Below are positions 9,342 through 17,159 of a DNA stretch of 64,000 nucleotides, piece by piece (positions within the stretch are counted from its first letter, which is position 1; each line of letters starts with the position of its first letter). The stretch is taken from assembly GCF_029892425.1 (NCBI RefSeq), contig NZ_JARXWB010000009.1:62001-126000 (forward strand), given 5' to 3'. This DNA is from Bradyrhizobium sp. BR13661. Lineage in GTDB: Bacteria; Pseudomonadota; Alphaproteobacteria; Rhizobiales; Xanthobacteraceae. Position numbers and translations under genes: made by a program. The notes beneath the pieces were generated by a model. That model was not told where the DNA came from. It worked only from the letters and a program-made list of their open reading frames with translations, and made no database searches.

Positions 9342-11044
9342 ATCTGTGCTCGCGCAAGATAGCCCTGCGTGAGTAACATATAGATGGCGCGTGTGAAGGC
9401 CGCCGTGGCGAACACCACCATGGCCATGGCTGCCGCCGGGGCCACGTCGCCCGCGTCATCCATGTTGAGCACGGCGATCGCCGCAAGCGTCGTGTGCGGC
9501 GCGTAGATGAAAACCACCGCGGACACGGTCGTCATCGCGTTCACGAACAGATACATGGCGATATCAAGCACGGCCGGCAGGCAGACCGGCAAGGTCACGC
9601 GCATGAAGGTACGCCAGAACGGCACCCTGAGCGATGCCGAAACGGTCTCGAACTCCTGGTCGATCTGCTTGAGCGCCGTCACTGCGGTCAGGTGCGAGAC
9701 CGAGTAGAAATGCGAGATGGTGCAGATGACGAGGATGGCCATCGTGCCATAGATGAAGTTGAGCGGATTGGCCGGGTTGTTGAAGAAGAAGATGTAGCCG
9801 AGGCCGAGCACCAGCCCGGGAACGGCCAAGGGAAGCAGTGCGAGAAACTGCACGAAGCCTCTGATGGCACGAAAGCGCGGGGTCTTCTCGACGAGGTAGG
9901 CGCCGGTGAAGATCACCGCGGTCCCGAACAGCGCGGTGAGGCCGGCCATGACCAGCGAGTTGAAATAGCTGCGCCAGCCGCCGCCATCCATCATGTCGAA
10001 GTCGAAGTTCTTGAAGCTGGGCGTCAGATTGTAGGGCCAGAACGTCGCGATCGAGGCGAAGAACGACACGCCGAGCATGACCAGGATCGCGAACGCGATC
10101 AGGGAGCAGATCGCCAGTATCGCGCGATCGATCGTGGCGTCAGGCTTGGGCGCATACGGCACGGCGCGCGCGGAGAGCAGCGCCAGCTGCCGCCGCTGCA
10201 TCAGCTGATCGACGACGAAGGCCACCGCCGCCGGCAACAGCAGGATCAAGCCGACCACCGCGCCCATCCGGAAATTCTGTTGCCCGACCACCTGCTTGTA
10301 GATGTCGGTCGCGAGCACGTTGAACTTGCCCCCGATGACCTTCGGCACGCCGAAATCGGTGATCACAAGGGTAAAGACGACGAAGATCGCACTGATCAGT
10401 CCGTAGCGCGCGCCGGGGATGGTCACCGTCCAGAAGGTGCGGTGCGAACTTGCCCGCAAGGCTTCTGCGGCCTCGTACAGACGCGCGTCAGAAATCGCCA
10501 GCGCTGTGGTGATGATGATGAGCGCATGCGGGAAGGTCCAGAACACCTCGCCCATGACGATGCCGATCGGACCGTAGATCGATGCGCCGAACAGCATCCA
10601 TTTGACGAGGCCCTGGTTGCCGAACAGGTAGACGAGGCTGATCGCCGGCAGCAGCGAGGGCGCGAGAATCGGGATCTGCGCGACGATGCGGAACAGCCCC
10701 CGCCCGGGCATGCAGGTGCGGGTGAGCCCGTAGGCGTAGACGAAGGCGAGCAGAACGCAGATGAAAGTGCTCAGCAGTGACACCCAGACCGAGTGCCAGA
10801 TCGAATCGGCGAGCGCGGGATTGGCGAAATAGGCCTGGAAATTGGCGAGGCCGACGAAGCTGCCATCAGCCGCCTGGAAGCTCTTGGACAGCAGCGCGCA
10901 GAGCGGCAGCAACACGGTGACGATCAACCAGAGGCCGAGCGCCACGACCGCGCCGCGCATGATCCAGTCGTCGCGCCCGAGCTTCTGCCGCAGCTGCGCG
11001 ATTCCAGCGGCACGGTCCGGCAGACTGAGCGTCTCGGTCGTCAT
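9326..11044 (-). CDS. ABC transporter permease for 2-aminoethylphosphonate (fused double permease)
   Basis: This 572-residue integral membrane protein consists of two fused MetI-like permease halves. Each half has the coupling-loop pattern around EA-x3-G: the first ends near AEALRASSHRTFWTVTIPGARYG, the second near SASLRVPFWRTFMRVTLPV. About twelve hydrophobic helices are visible. The fused layout matches PhnU2/AepW-type aminophosphonate permeases and the related iron FbpB family. Its 3' end overlaps the FAD oxidoreductase start by 16 bases, and the ATPase gene lies 15 bases upstream. The substrate is inferred from the phnX linkage. Confidence 0.85.
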   Translation of the reverse strand: MTTETLSLPDRAAGIAQLRQKLGRDDWIMRGAVVALGLWLIVTVLLPLCALLSKSFQAADGSFVGLANFQAYFANPALADSIWHSVWVSLLSTFICVLLAFVYAYGLTRTCMPGRGLFRIVAQIPILAPSLLPAISLVYLFGNQGLVKWMLFGASIYGPIGIVMGEVFWTFPHALIIITTALAISDARLYEAAEALRASSHRTFWTVTIPGARYGLISAIFVVFTLVITDFGVPKVIGGKFNVLATDIYKQVVGQQNFRMGAVVGLILLLPAAVAFVVDQLMQRRQLALLSARAVPYAPKPDATIDRAILAICSLIAFAILVMLGVSFFASIATFWPYNLTPSFKNFDFDMMDGGGWRSYFNSLVMAGLTALFGTAVIFTGAYLVEKTPRFRAIRGFVQFLALLPLAVPGLVLGLGYIFFFNNPANPLNFIYGTMAILVICTISHFYSVSHLTAVTALKQIDQEFETVSASLRVPFWRTFMRVTLPVCLPAVLDIAMYLFVNAMTTVSAVVFIYAPHTTLAAIAVLNMDDAGDVAPAAAMAMVVFATAAFTRAIYMLLTQGYLARAQMWRQR

Positions 11045-11059
11045 CGCTGCTGTCCCGTG

Positions 11060-12163
11060 TCAGGCCGTCGCGGAGCGCGGCTGGGCAAAGACGCGCAGCC
11101 GCTTCGGCGGCAGCGCCACCTCGATGGTCGCGCCCGATGAAATGCCGAGGTCGCGCACGGCGTTGATGGAAAAGTCGGCCGAGAAGTTCAGATTCGTGCC
11201 GCTCGCATGCAAGGTCGTCGCGAAATGATTGCCGATGAATTCCATCACGCCGACCTGGACCGACAGGCGATTGTCCGAATGCTCGCCGATGTCGCGCACC
11301 ACCACGTCCTCCGGCCGAAGGCAGACCGTGACGGCCGCGCCCTCGGCGAGCGGCACCTCCTCGCTGAAATCCAGCACGGCCCCGCTGACGACAGCGCGCT
11401 TGCTGGTGACGATGCGCCCCTCCAGAAAGTTCATCTTGCCGACGAAGTCGGCGACGAAAGCCGTTGCTGGGTAGCCGTAGATCTCGTCGGGCGTGCCGAC
11501 CTGCTCGATCCTGCCATGGCTCATGACCACGATCCGGTCGGACATGGTGAGCGCCTCCTCCTGATCGTGGGTCACCATGATCGTCGTCAGCTTGAGACGT
11601 TGCTGCAGATCGCGGATCTCGCCGCGCAGACGCGCCCGGACGCGCGCGTCGAGCGCGGACAGCGGTTCGTCCAGCAGCAGAAGGCCGGGCGATAGCGCCA
11701 GCGCGCGGGCGAGCGCGACGCGCTGCTGCTGTCCGCCCGAGAGCTGGGCCGGATATTTGTCGGCCTGCTCGGGCAGGCCGACGAGTTCGAGAAGCTCCTT
11801 GACCCGTTTGTCGATCGCGATGCGAGGCGTGCCTGTGGATACCAGGCCGTAGGCGACGTTGTCCTTGATCGTCAGGTTCGGGAACAGCGCATAGGACTGG
11901 AACACGATGCCGAAGTCGCGCTTGGCAACCGGCAGCGTCGAGATGTCCCGCCCGCCCTGATGGATCGACCCGGTGGTTTGCACGTCGAGGCCGGAGATGG
12001 CGCGCAGCAGCGTGGTCTTGCCGCAGCCGGAAGGCCCCAGGAACGAGACGAACTCGCCCGGCATGATGTCGAGATCGACAGTATCGAGCGCGGTGAACGC
12101 GCCGAACTTTTTCGACAGGTTGCGGATGCGGAGATAGGGCACCGTCGTCGGCATGCTGTCCAT
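11060..12163 (-). CDS. ABC transporter ATP-binding protein for 2-aminoethylphosphonate
   Basis: This is a 367-residue ATPase with Walker A GPSGCGKTT at 43-51, signature LSGGQQQ at about 141, Walker B LLLLDEP at about 161-167 and a switch His in VTHDQEEAL. It is followed by a TOBE-like C-terminal domain (VCLRPEDVVV). This length and domain order are those of the MalK/PotA branch that includes PhnT2. The start is placed at ATG 12163, which has GGGA about 7 bases upstream; an ATG at 12178 is possible. It lies between the binding-protein gene and the permease in the order typical of aminophosphonate importers. Confidence 0.86.
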   Translation of the reverse strand: MDSMPTTVPYLRIRNLSKKFGAFTALDTVDLDIMPGEFVSFLGPSGCGKTTLLRAISGLDVQTTGSIHQGGRDISTLPVAKRDFGIVFQSYALFPNLTIKDNVAYGLVSTGTPRIAIDKRVKELLELVGLPEQADKYPAQLSGGQQQRVALARALALSPGLLLLDEPLSALDARVRARLRGEIRDLQQRLKLTTIMVTHDQEEALTMSDRIVVMSHGRIEQVGTPDEIYGYPATAFVADFVGKMNFLEGRIVTSKRAVVSGAVLDFSEEVPLAEGAAVTVCLRPEDVVVRDIGEHSDNRLSVQVGVMEFIGNHFATTLHASGTNLNFSADFSINAVRDLGISSGATIEVALPPKRLRVFAQPRSATA

Positions 12164-12213
12164 TGTACTGTCCCGCATAGACCGGCGCCCATGCACTGCC
12201 GGGTTCGTGCTCC

Positions 12214-12235
12214 GAGAATCCCGGGCGGGATTCTC
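12214..12235. promoter_or_regulatory. Stem-loop between binding-protein and ATPase genes
   Basis: A perfect 9-bp inverted repeat, GAGAATCCC-GGGC-GGGATTCTC, has no T-tract on either side. It is followed, towards the binding-protein gene, by three short TTCAGGT repeats (about 12238-12275). Hairpins in this position often stabilise the mRNA of a highly expressed binding protein, or attenuate read-through into the membrane components. Confidence 0.5.
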
Positions 12236-12275
12236 AATTCAGGTCCCTCAGTTCAGGTTGTTCAATTCAGGTTCT

Positions 12276-13313
12276 TCAGTTTTTGGGCTCGGACTTGCCG
12301 TCGTAGCGCTTGCTCCACTCCGCCAGGATCTTGTCGCGGTTCTCCGCGGCCCAGGTGAAGTCGTTCTTGATCAGCATCTTGCCGATGTCACCCTGGATGA
12401 ACTCCATGGAGCTTGCGATGCCCGGCAACGCGACGATGGCGAAGTTCTCGGCGTAGAGCTTGTTGGCCTCCGGCGTCGCCGCCCAGTCGGCCAGCTTCTT
12501 CGCCGCCTCGGCCTCCTTGGTCGTCTTCATGATGCCGATCGCCTCCATGTCCCAGCCGAGGCCTTCCTTGGGCAGGACAATGCTGATCGGCGCGCCGCCC
12601 TTCTTGGTCTTGTTGGCGCGATATTCGAACGAGAGGCCGATCGTGTACTCGCCGGCGGCGGCCTGCCGGCACGGCTTGGAGCCGGAATGGGTGTAGGCCG
12701 CGATGTTCTTGTGCAGCTCGTCCATGTATTTCCAGCCCTCGTCCCAGCCGAACATCTGGAGCCAGGCGGAGACCATCAGAAATCCGGTCCCCGAGGACGC
12801 CGGGTTCGGCATGGCGATCTGTCCCTGATAGACCGGCTTGGTCAGGTCGGCCCAGGAGGCGGGCTCCGGCAGGTTCTTCTTGCCCGCTTCGACGGTGTTG
12901 ACGCAAGAGGCCGATGCCCAGACGTCCATGCCCACCCATTCCGGCACGGCGGCGGGATCGCGCATCTTGGCGTCGACCTTGTCCAGACCGGCTGGCGCGT
13001 AAGGCATCAGCATGCCTTCCTTCTGCAGCAGCATCAGCGAGGTTGCGGCAAGGCCCATGACCACATCGGCCTTGGGGTTTGCCTTCTCGGCAAGGAGCTT
13101 TGCGGTGATGATGCCAGTGGAGTCGCGGACCCAGAGGATGTTGATGCCGGGATTGGCCTTCTCGAAGGCGGCCTTGTAGGGCTTGATCTGGTCGGCCTCC
13201 AGGGCCGTGTAAACGGTGAGGTCTGCCGCGCGAGCTGTCGTAGCGAGGCAGAACATGGCGGCGGCGATCGACGCAACAGCGCAGCGCAGACCGCTTGTCG
13301 TGCACGGATTCAT
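12276..13313 (-). CDS. Periplasmic 2-aminoethylphosphonate-binding protein (PhnS2-like)
   Basis: This solute-binding protein of about 345 residues has a clear Sec signal peptide (basic start, hydrophobic AVASIAAAMFCLA, cleavage near ARA-AD at residue 29-30). The mature domain begins LTVYTALEADQIKPY, the type II fold shared with FbpA and PhnS2. It is the first gene of the phosphonate operon, and its ligand is inferred from the operon. The ATG at 13313 is preferred over one 12 bases upstream because it gives a compact signal peptide. An FbpA-like iron-binding role is the main alternative, but phnX in the same operon argues against it. Confidence 0.86.
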   Translation of the reverse strand: MNPCTTSGLRCAVASIAAAMFCLATTARAADLTVYTALEADQIKPYKAAFEKANPGINILWVRDSTGIITAKLLAEKANPKADVVMGLAATSLMLLQKEGMLMPYAPAGLDKVDAKMRDPAAVPEWVGMDVWASASCVNTVEAGKKNLPEPASWADLTKPVYQGQIAMPNPASSGTGFLMVSAWLQMFGWDEGWKYMDELHKNIAAYTHSGSKPCRQAAAGEYTIGLSFEYRANKTKKGGAPISIVLPKEGLGWDMEAIGIMKTTKEAEAAKKLADWAATPEANKLYAENFAIVALPGIASSMEFIQGDIGKMLIKNDFTWAAENRDKILAEWSKRYDGKSEPKN

Positions 13314-13734
13314 GTCGGGCTCCATCGATGTTGGCCAGGGGCCGGCGCCATCAGGGCAGGGAACCCGGTATTGTTAGATGACATTTCCGACACGTGCATG
13401 TCGGATTTTGTGCACGGCGCGCCTCGATTGCCCTGTTTCTGCACATCTTGAGTGCAGTCTCGGCTTGAGTGCACTGCAACTTCGGGCGCGGGGGAGGCGG
13501 TCGCCGGGCGTTATTGGCGGCCGGCCTTTTCTTTGTTGAAGTGCGTGGGCCGACTTTGTCGCCCGCCAGCATGACTTCGTAGGGCGGGTTAGCGTCAGCG
13601 TAACCCACCCTACGGGCTGGTGCGTCTCACGAAACGCCGCGCGCAACAACTCGACATGATCCGTCAGCAACGATAGCTTTCGCTCCGCAGATTGACGGTG
13701 AAGAAAGAAGCATCCACCCGAAACAAGTTGCGAA
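13314..13734. promoter_or_regulatory. Upstream region of the aminophosphonate operon with direct repeats
   Basis: No credible gene is present. Two copies of CTTGAGTGCA start at 13447 and 13464, 17 bases apart, followed by GTGCACTGCAA. They are candidate operator half-sites for the minus-strand operon that starts at 13313. A short inverted-repeat element lies at 13579-13613. Confidence 0.4.
13579..13613. repeat. REP-like inverted repeat
   Basis: The left arm GTAGGGCGGGTTA pairs with the right arm TAACCCACCCTAC around a GCGTCAGCG centre. Base composition and layout match dispersed GTAGG-GGGTTA elements common in Bradyrhizobium intergenic DNA (from memory). The element at 15185-15322 shares the GGGTTAGC and GTAACCCACC cores. 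Confidence 0.7.
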
Positions 13735-14010
13735 ATGACGCTCCGAACGCGAGCCCTCCTGTCCGCGATCACCGTGTTCTTGGTGGCCGTTGGATTTATG
13801 TACGCGACCGCGCTAGCGCCTAGTCAGTCATATTCGATTATATTTGCCGGCCTCGCTTTTTTCTTTCTTATTCCGGGAGGTTTATGGGTGAGAAGCATCT
13901 ATAGGTGTCCCGTTTGCGGCACATCCATATTTGAACGAGAAGGTTTGCTTACTGCATTTTGGCCCGCGGAGACTTGCGCAAGATGTCATTCCGATCTGCG
14001 GAATCGTTAG
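13735..14010 (+). CDS. Small membrane protein with C-terminal zinc ribbon
   Basis: This 91-residue protein is not recognised as a named family. It has two hydrophobic helices (about 8-27 and 33-52) followed by a CPVCGT...CARCHSD pair (Cys58, Cys61, Cys81, Cys84) that looks like a zinc ribbon facing the cytoplasm. Its base composition is visibly less GC-rich than that of its neighbours, and it is flanked by inverted-repeat elements on both sides, so it may be a recent arrival. The four spaced cysteines argue that the frame is real. Confidence 0.55.
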   Translation: MTLRTRALLSAITVFLVAVGFMYATALAPSQSYSIIFAGLAFFFLIPGGLWVRSIYRCPVCGTSIFEREGLLTAFWPAETCARCHSDLRNR

Positions 14011-14013
14011 TCC

Positions 14014-14176
14014 GTAGGACGGGTTGAGCCCTTGTGAAACCCATCGCTTCCCGATCACCGCTCTCCGTAATCGAGGCTGTCATCCGCTAGCTGCCAAGCT
14101 TCACGTGACGATGAAATTAGGACGGTGCCGCGACACCAGTGCGATGGGTTTCGCGAAGGGGCTCAGCCCATCCTAC
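14014..14176. repeat. 163-bp element bounded by inverted REP-like arms
   Basis: The left arm (14014-14047) runs GTAGGACGGGTTGAGCCC through GAAACCCATCGC. The right arm (14141-14176) reads as its near-perfect reverse complement, GCGATGGGTTTCGCG through GCCCATCCTAC. Each arm resembles the GTAGGATGGG...GAAACCCATC repeat spread through Bradyrhizobium genomes (recollection). The roughly 90-bp core codes for nothing evident. A MITE-like or REP-pair origin is plausible. Confidence 0.65.
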
Positions 14177-14202
14177 TGTCGGTGCTTTTGCTGTTGCGTC
14201 GA

Positions 14203-14922
14203 TCATTCCCAACGAGGGGCCGGCGGTTTCTTACCGAGGTAGAACTTCGTTACGGTGAATATTCCTTCGCTATTCATGGCACCATCCAGACGCGCGTCCA
14301 GATTTACGAATGGTCGATCATCGATCCCTTTCGGGTTTGACGTCAGATACACGTGGATTGTCAAAGGAAGTGAAAGGGGCTCATCCTCTTTGCCTTCGAC
14401 TGCAACGTCGACGGTGAATCCATCTGGATAGGCAGAACCATTTCCTTTGTTTTGCTCCTTCGCGTCACGATATTTCCCGGGTGCCGCCTGCTTTGTACGT
14501 GCGAGAATGGCCTGCTGTCCGATCTTGAGGACATCGCGCTGCCACGCGACGTTCCCGTTTTCCAGTTTCAAAAGAACCAGGGCCGTATCGCACCATTTGC
14601 CGTCGACTTCCCACAACAGATACGAGTTGTCCCTGGTCCAGCGGGAAGGAGCAAGACTGATATGATTTGCGTGCTCGTAACCCGTGATTGCCTGAATTTC
14701 AGCGAGCACACGCCCTGTTTTGGTTTCGATCAGGCTGTTGTGCGGATTGGGCGTATCCAAGCCAGGCACTGTTACGCCGTAACGATGATCCGGTGAGAGA
14801 GTGATGTCAGGAATTGTGTAGCCCGTCGGGGCGGTTTGCGCGGCGGCCGTGTCAATTGCGGCAGCCACCATCCCACTGAAACACAACATGACGACAAGTC
14901 GAGTAGCCGCTCCACCATTCAT
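14203..14922 (-). CDS. Exported hypothetical protein
   Basis: This 239-residue protein has an N-terminal signal peptide (ATRLVVMLCFSGMVAAAIDTAAAQ, cleavage near residue 26) and then a soluble domain starting YTIPDITLSPDHRYGVTVP. It contains repeated-strand segments such as SYLLWEVDGKWCDTALVLLKLENG, suggestive of a beta-rich or propeller-like secreted fold. The ATG at 14922 has GGAG seven bases upstream. No family name can be given. It sits alone between two inverted-repeat elements, in a patch that looks less GC-rich than the rest of the window. Confidence 0.65.
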   Translation of the reverse strand: MNGGAATRLVVMLCFSGMVAAAIDTAAAQTAPTGYTIPDITLSPDHRYGVTVPGLDTPNPHNSLIETKTGRVLAEIQAITGYEHANHISLAPSRWTRDNSYLLWEVDGKWCDTALVLLKLENGNVAWQRDVLKIGQQAILARTKQAAPGKYRDAKEQNKGNGSAYPDGFTVDVAVEGKEDEPLSLPLTIHVYLTSNPKGIDDRPFVNLDARLDGAMNSEGIFTVTKFYLGKKPPAPRWE

Positions 14923-15120
14923 CGATGATCTCCAACCGAATGTTGGCACCAGGCCCCCGACACATCGTGCGTGAGCCCAATCAGGAATGACGGTGCAATC
15001 AACCAATAGCCCCGTTCGACGCCGCATCACCCTAGCTCCACGAACGGACGGCATCAACATCACGCCGGCGCAAGTTTCACCTAGGCGGCGGAGCATCCGC
15101 AAGCGCTTCGACCTGACATG

Positions 15121-15150
15121 AAAGGGCCGCCCGTTGAGGCGGCCCTCTTT
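15121..15150. terminator. Intrinsic terminator-like hairpin
   Basis: Stem GGGCCGCC and GGCGGCCC enclose a six-base loop. TCTTT follows on the plus strand and TTTC on the minus strand. It is likely the terminator for the minus-strand oxidoreductase operon that ends at 15328, although a repeat element lies between. Confidence 0.6.
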
Positions 15151-15184
15151 ATGATGATCACCACGATCACGCCGACACAAGTTC

Positions 15185-15322
15185 GTAGGTGGGTTAGCCC
15201 CGCGGATTGCGCGAAGCGCAAACCGCTTGGCGTAACCCACCTCTTTTGTCTCCGCGTCAAGAGAAGTGGTGGGTTACGCCAAGCAGATGCGCGTCGCGCA
15301 TCTACTTAGCTAACCCACCTAC
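15185..15322. repeat. Two-unit inverted REP-like element
   Basis: The outer ends are GTAGGTGGGTTAGC and GCTAACCCACCTAC. Internal ends GGCGTAACCCACC and GGTGGGTTACGCC make each half palindromic too, so the element is a BIME-like pair of opposed units. It abuts the stop of the SDR gene at 15328. Confidence 0.75.
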
Positions 15323-15327
15323 GAGCT

Positions 15328-16074
15328 TCATCTCGTCGCATATTGGCGGATCATATGGCCGCCATCGACGTCGAGAACCTGGCCGGTCAGGAAGGTGTTG
15401 GTCGCAGCGAACAGCACGGCATTGGCGATCTCGCCGGGTTCGCCGACGCGGCCGAGCGGCAGGCTTTCGCCGGTGCTGCGGAACATGGCCTCCCGGGCAT
15501 CTTCAGGCATCCCGGCATAGACGTCGGTGCGCACCATGCCTGGCGAGATGCAATTGACCCGTATCCGGGGCCCGAGTTCGAGCGCGAGCGCGCGCGTCAG
15601 CCCCTCGACCGCCCCGAGCCCGGAGCAGTTCAGGCCGGGGCGTCGGCTCAACACGCCCGAGAAGAAGGTGATCGATCCGCCGGTGTTGATCCGCGACAGG
15701 CAAGCCTGGGCGACGCCATAGGGACCAAAGAACTTGCCGTCGAACATGCGGCGGACATCGCTCAGGGGCATTTCGGCGAAGCGACCATGGCTGGACGAGG
15801 CGGCGGTGATGACGAGATGGTCGAACGGATCGAGCGCCTCAGCCCATTCCGCCACGGCGACCGCATTGGTCATGTCGACGCTGGCCCAGGGCACGCCACC
15901 CAACTCGTCCGCGACGCGCACCAGCTTGCGCGCATCGCGGGCCACCAGCGTCACGGCGAGACTGGCCGCAACAGCCGCTTCCGCAGTCGCCCGCCCGATG
16001 CCGCTCGAACCGCCGACGATCACCATGCGCTGTGGCTTCGCGGCGCTGACACGATTTGGATTGTTTGAGCTCAT
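15328..16074 (-). CDS. SDR-fold protein lacking the canonical Tyr-Lys pair
   Basis: This 248-residue protein of the short-chain dehydrogenase fold has the NADP motif GGSSGIG at about 21-27, DMTNA, and a C-terminal VDGGHMIR. The active-site Ser is present (FFSG, Ser139), but where the family has YxxxK this protein reads L-N-C-S-G-L-G, with Asn149 and Leu153 at the expected places. It may bind cofactor without classical hydride-transfer chemistry, or belong to the known atypical SDR subgroup with A/G-rich replacements. The start at 16074 has GGAAG 8 bases upstream. It lies about 30 bases after the NADP-binding gene, in one operon. Confidence 0.85.
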   Translation of the reverse strand: MSSNNPNRVSAAKPQRMVIVGGSSGIGRATAEAAVAASLAVTLVARDARKLVRVADELGGVPWASVDMTNAVAVAEWAEALDPFDHLVITAASSSHGRFAEMPLSDVRRMFDGKFFGPYGVAQACLSRINTGGSITFFSGVLSRRPGLNCSGLGAVEGLTRALALELGPRIRVNCISPGMVRTDVYAGMPEDAREAMFRSTGESLPLGRVGEPGEIANAVLFAATNTFLTGQVLDVDGGHMIRQYATR

Positions 16075-16105
16075 GGCGGATCTTCCGGGTTGGTTGAAGG
16101 GTGTT

Positions 16106-16735
16106 TTATTCCCGCCGCAGCCGGGCGAAGGCGATGTCGCGGGGGTGTCCGCGCTTGGTGACGAGGTCGATCCACAGCATGGCAAGCGGTTCGAGCAGCC
16201 GCGCGGCACGGAGCGGCCCCGCATCGATCGGCTCGAAGCCGAGATCGGCGACGAGGTCCATTACATCTGGCTTGCGCGCCTCGTCGTCGCCGGCAACGAA
16301 CATCATCGATCTGGGCTGGAACGCGGCCGCATGGGCCATGTTTTCGGCGCCGGTCTGGTTGAGCGTCTTGAACACGCTTGCTCCGGGTGCGCATTTGGCG
16401 ATCTCCTCGCCGCCCGAGGTTTCAAATCCGAGAGTGAGATGCAGCCCCTCCGGCCCCATGCCGAGCGGATTGGTGCAGTCGATCACGATCGCGCCGGAGA
16501 GGTCGCCCAGCGCCTCCAGCGCGGGCTTCGCCGCGGCGTAGGGAGTGGCCAGCACCACGATCTCGGCGTCGCGCCGGTCGCGGGCGGACTGCAGCCGTTC
16601 GCGCGGCAGGCCTGCATGTTTTGGATGGTCAGGATCGGAAACGCCAAACCGGACATCATGTCCGCAGGCGAGCCACGCCTTGCCAAGCGCTGTGCCGACA
16701 TTGCCGGCGCCGATGATGAGAATAGGTTTGGTCAT
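16106..16735 (-). CDS. NAD(P)-binding F420-reductase-like oxidoreductase
   Basis: This 209-residue protein opens with the Rossmann motif ILIIGAGNVGTALGKAWLACGHDV and carries VVLATPYAA and VIDCTNPLG, the pattern of the NADPH-dependent F420 reductase/NpdG-like family. Most proteobacterial members act on unknown substrates with NADP. The start at 16735 overlaps the stop of the upstream ABM gene (ATGA), which favours it over an ATG three codons earlier. It belongs to the operon ABM-NADP protein-SDR, transcribed away from a LysR regulator. Its substrate is unknown. Confidence 0.8.
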   Translation of the reverse strand: MTKPILIIGAGNVGTALGKAWLACGHDVRFGVSDPDHPKHAGLPRERLQSARDRRDAEIVVLATPYAAAKPALEALGDLSGAIVIDCTNPLGMGPEGLHLTLGFETSGGEEIAKCAPGASVFKTLNQTGAENMAHAAAFQPRSMMFVAGDDEARKPDVMDLVADLGFEPIDAGPLRAARLLEPLAMLWIDLVTKRGHPRDIAFARLRRE

Positions 16736-17037
16736 CGCCGCCACTCGACGCCCGTGTCCGCGTAATGGCGCATCTCGACGATCTCATCGACGAAGGCCTT
16801 GATGGCCGCAAAAAATGGCGGGAAGTGCGGCCCCTTGCGAAATTTCTGGAGATGATCGGCGGTCGACGTCCAGCGGATGCGCAGGGTGTAACTGGCCGGG
16901 TCCTCCTCGCAGCGGGTGAGATCGAAACCGCGGCATTCGGGCGATGCCTGCAAGCTCTCGGCCGCTACGCGATAGGCAGCGACGAGATCGTCTCCGCTGT
17001 GCTTGGTCAGGGTGTAGCGAATATATTCAACAGTCAC
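16732..17037 (-). CDS. ABM-domain (antibiotic biosynthesis monooxygenase-like) small protein
   Basis: This 101-residue protein has the dimeric alpha-beta barrel pattern of ABM proteins: MTVEYIRYTL at the start, then CRGFDLTRCEEDPASYTLRIRW and FRKGPHFPPFFAAIKAFVDEI. Members are quinol or small-molecule monooxygenases or simple ligand binders. It is the first gene of a three-gene operon divergent from a LysR regulator, whose start codon is about 110 bases away. The operon looks like a catabolic or detoxification unit controlled by that regulator, with the target compound unknown. Confidence 0.78.
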   Translation of the reverse strand: MTVEYIRYTLTKHSGDDLVAAYRVAAESLQASPECRGFDLTRCEEDPASYTLRIRWTSTADHLQKFRKGPHFPPFFAAIKAFVDEIVEMRHYADTGVEWRR

Positions 17038-17136
17038 GGACGAGCCTTTGAGTGATCGCAGCTCTGCACGACGTCAGAGCCGCCCCGGGGAATGTCTGTC
17101 CGAGCTAATAGCCTTTGCTCCTATATGCATGGAAAT

Positions 17137-17159
17137 GATATCCATTCATTATGGATATC
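17137..17159. promoter_or_regulatory. Palindromic operator overlapping the LysR start codon
   Basis: The perfect inverted repeat GATATCCAT-TCATT-ATGGATATC contains the ATG of the LysR gene in its right arm. A related half-site, ATGGAAAT, precedes it at about 17129. It lies in the divergent promoter region and is a good candidate for autorepression plus control of the ABM operon. Confidence 0.6.

Larger units (their letters stand above)
14923..15327. other. Intergenic region with terminator and repeat
   Basis: No gene is supported here. The stretch holds the promoter side of the exported protein (up to about 15100), a GC-rich hairpin at 15121-15150 and a two-unit inverted-repeat element at 15185-15322. 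The minus-strand frame that continues upstream from 14922 is rich in Arg and Cys and shows no signal peptide, so it is treated as non-coding. Confidence 0.5.

Noticed and set aside
9494-10780. Long plus-strand frame opposite the permease
   Set aside because: Composition is Arg/Asp/Glu-rich without domains, and the minus strand is a clear double permease.
13374-13772. Minus-strand frame upstream of the binding-protein gene
   Set aside because: It crosses an inverted-repeat element and has no domain or good ribosome site; read as promoter DNA.
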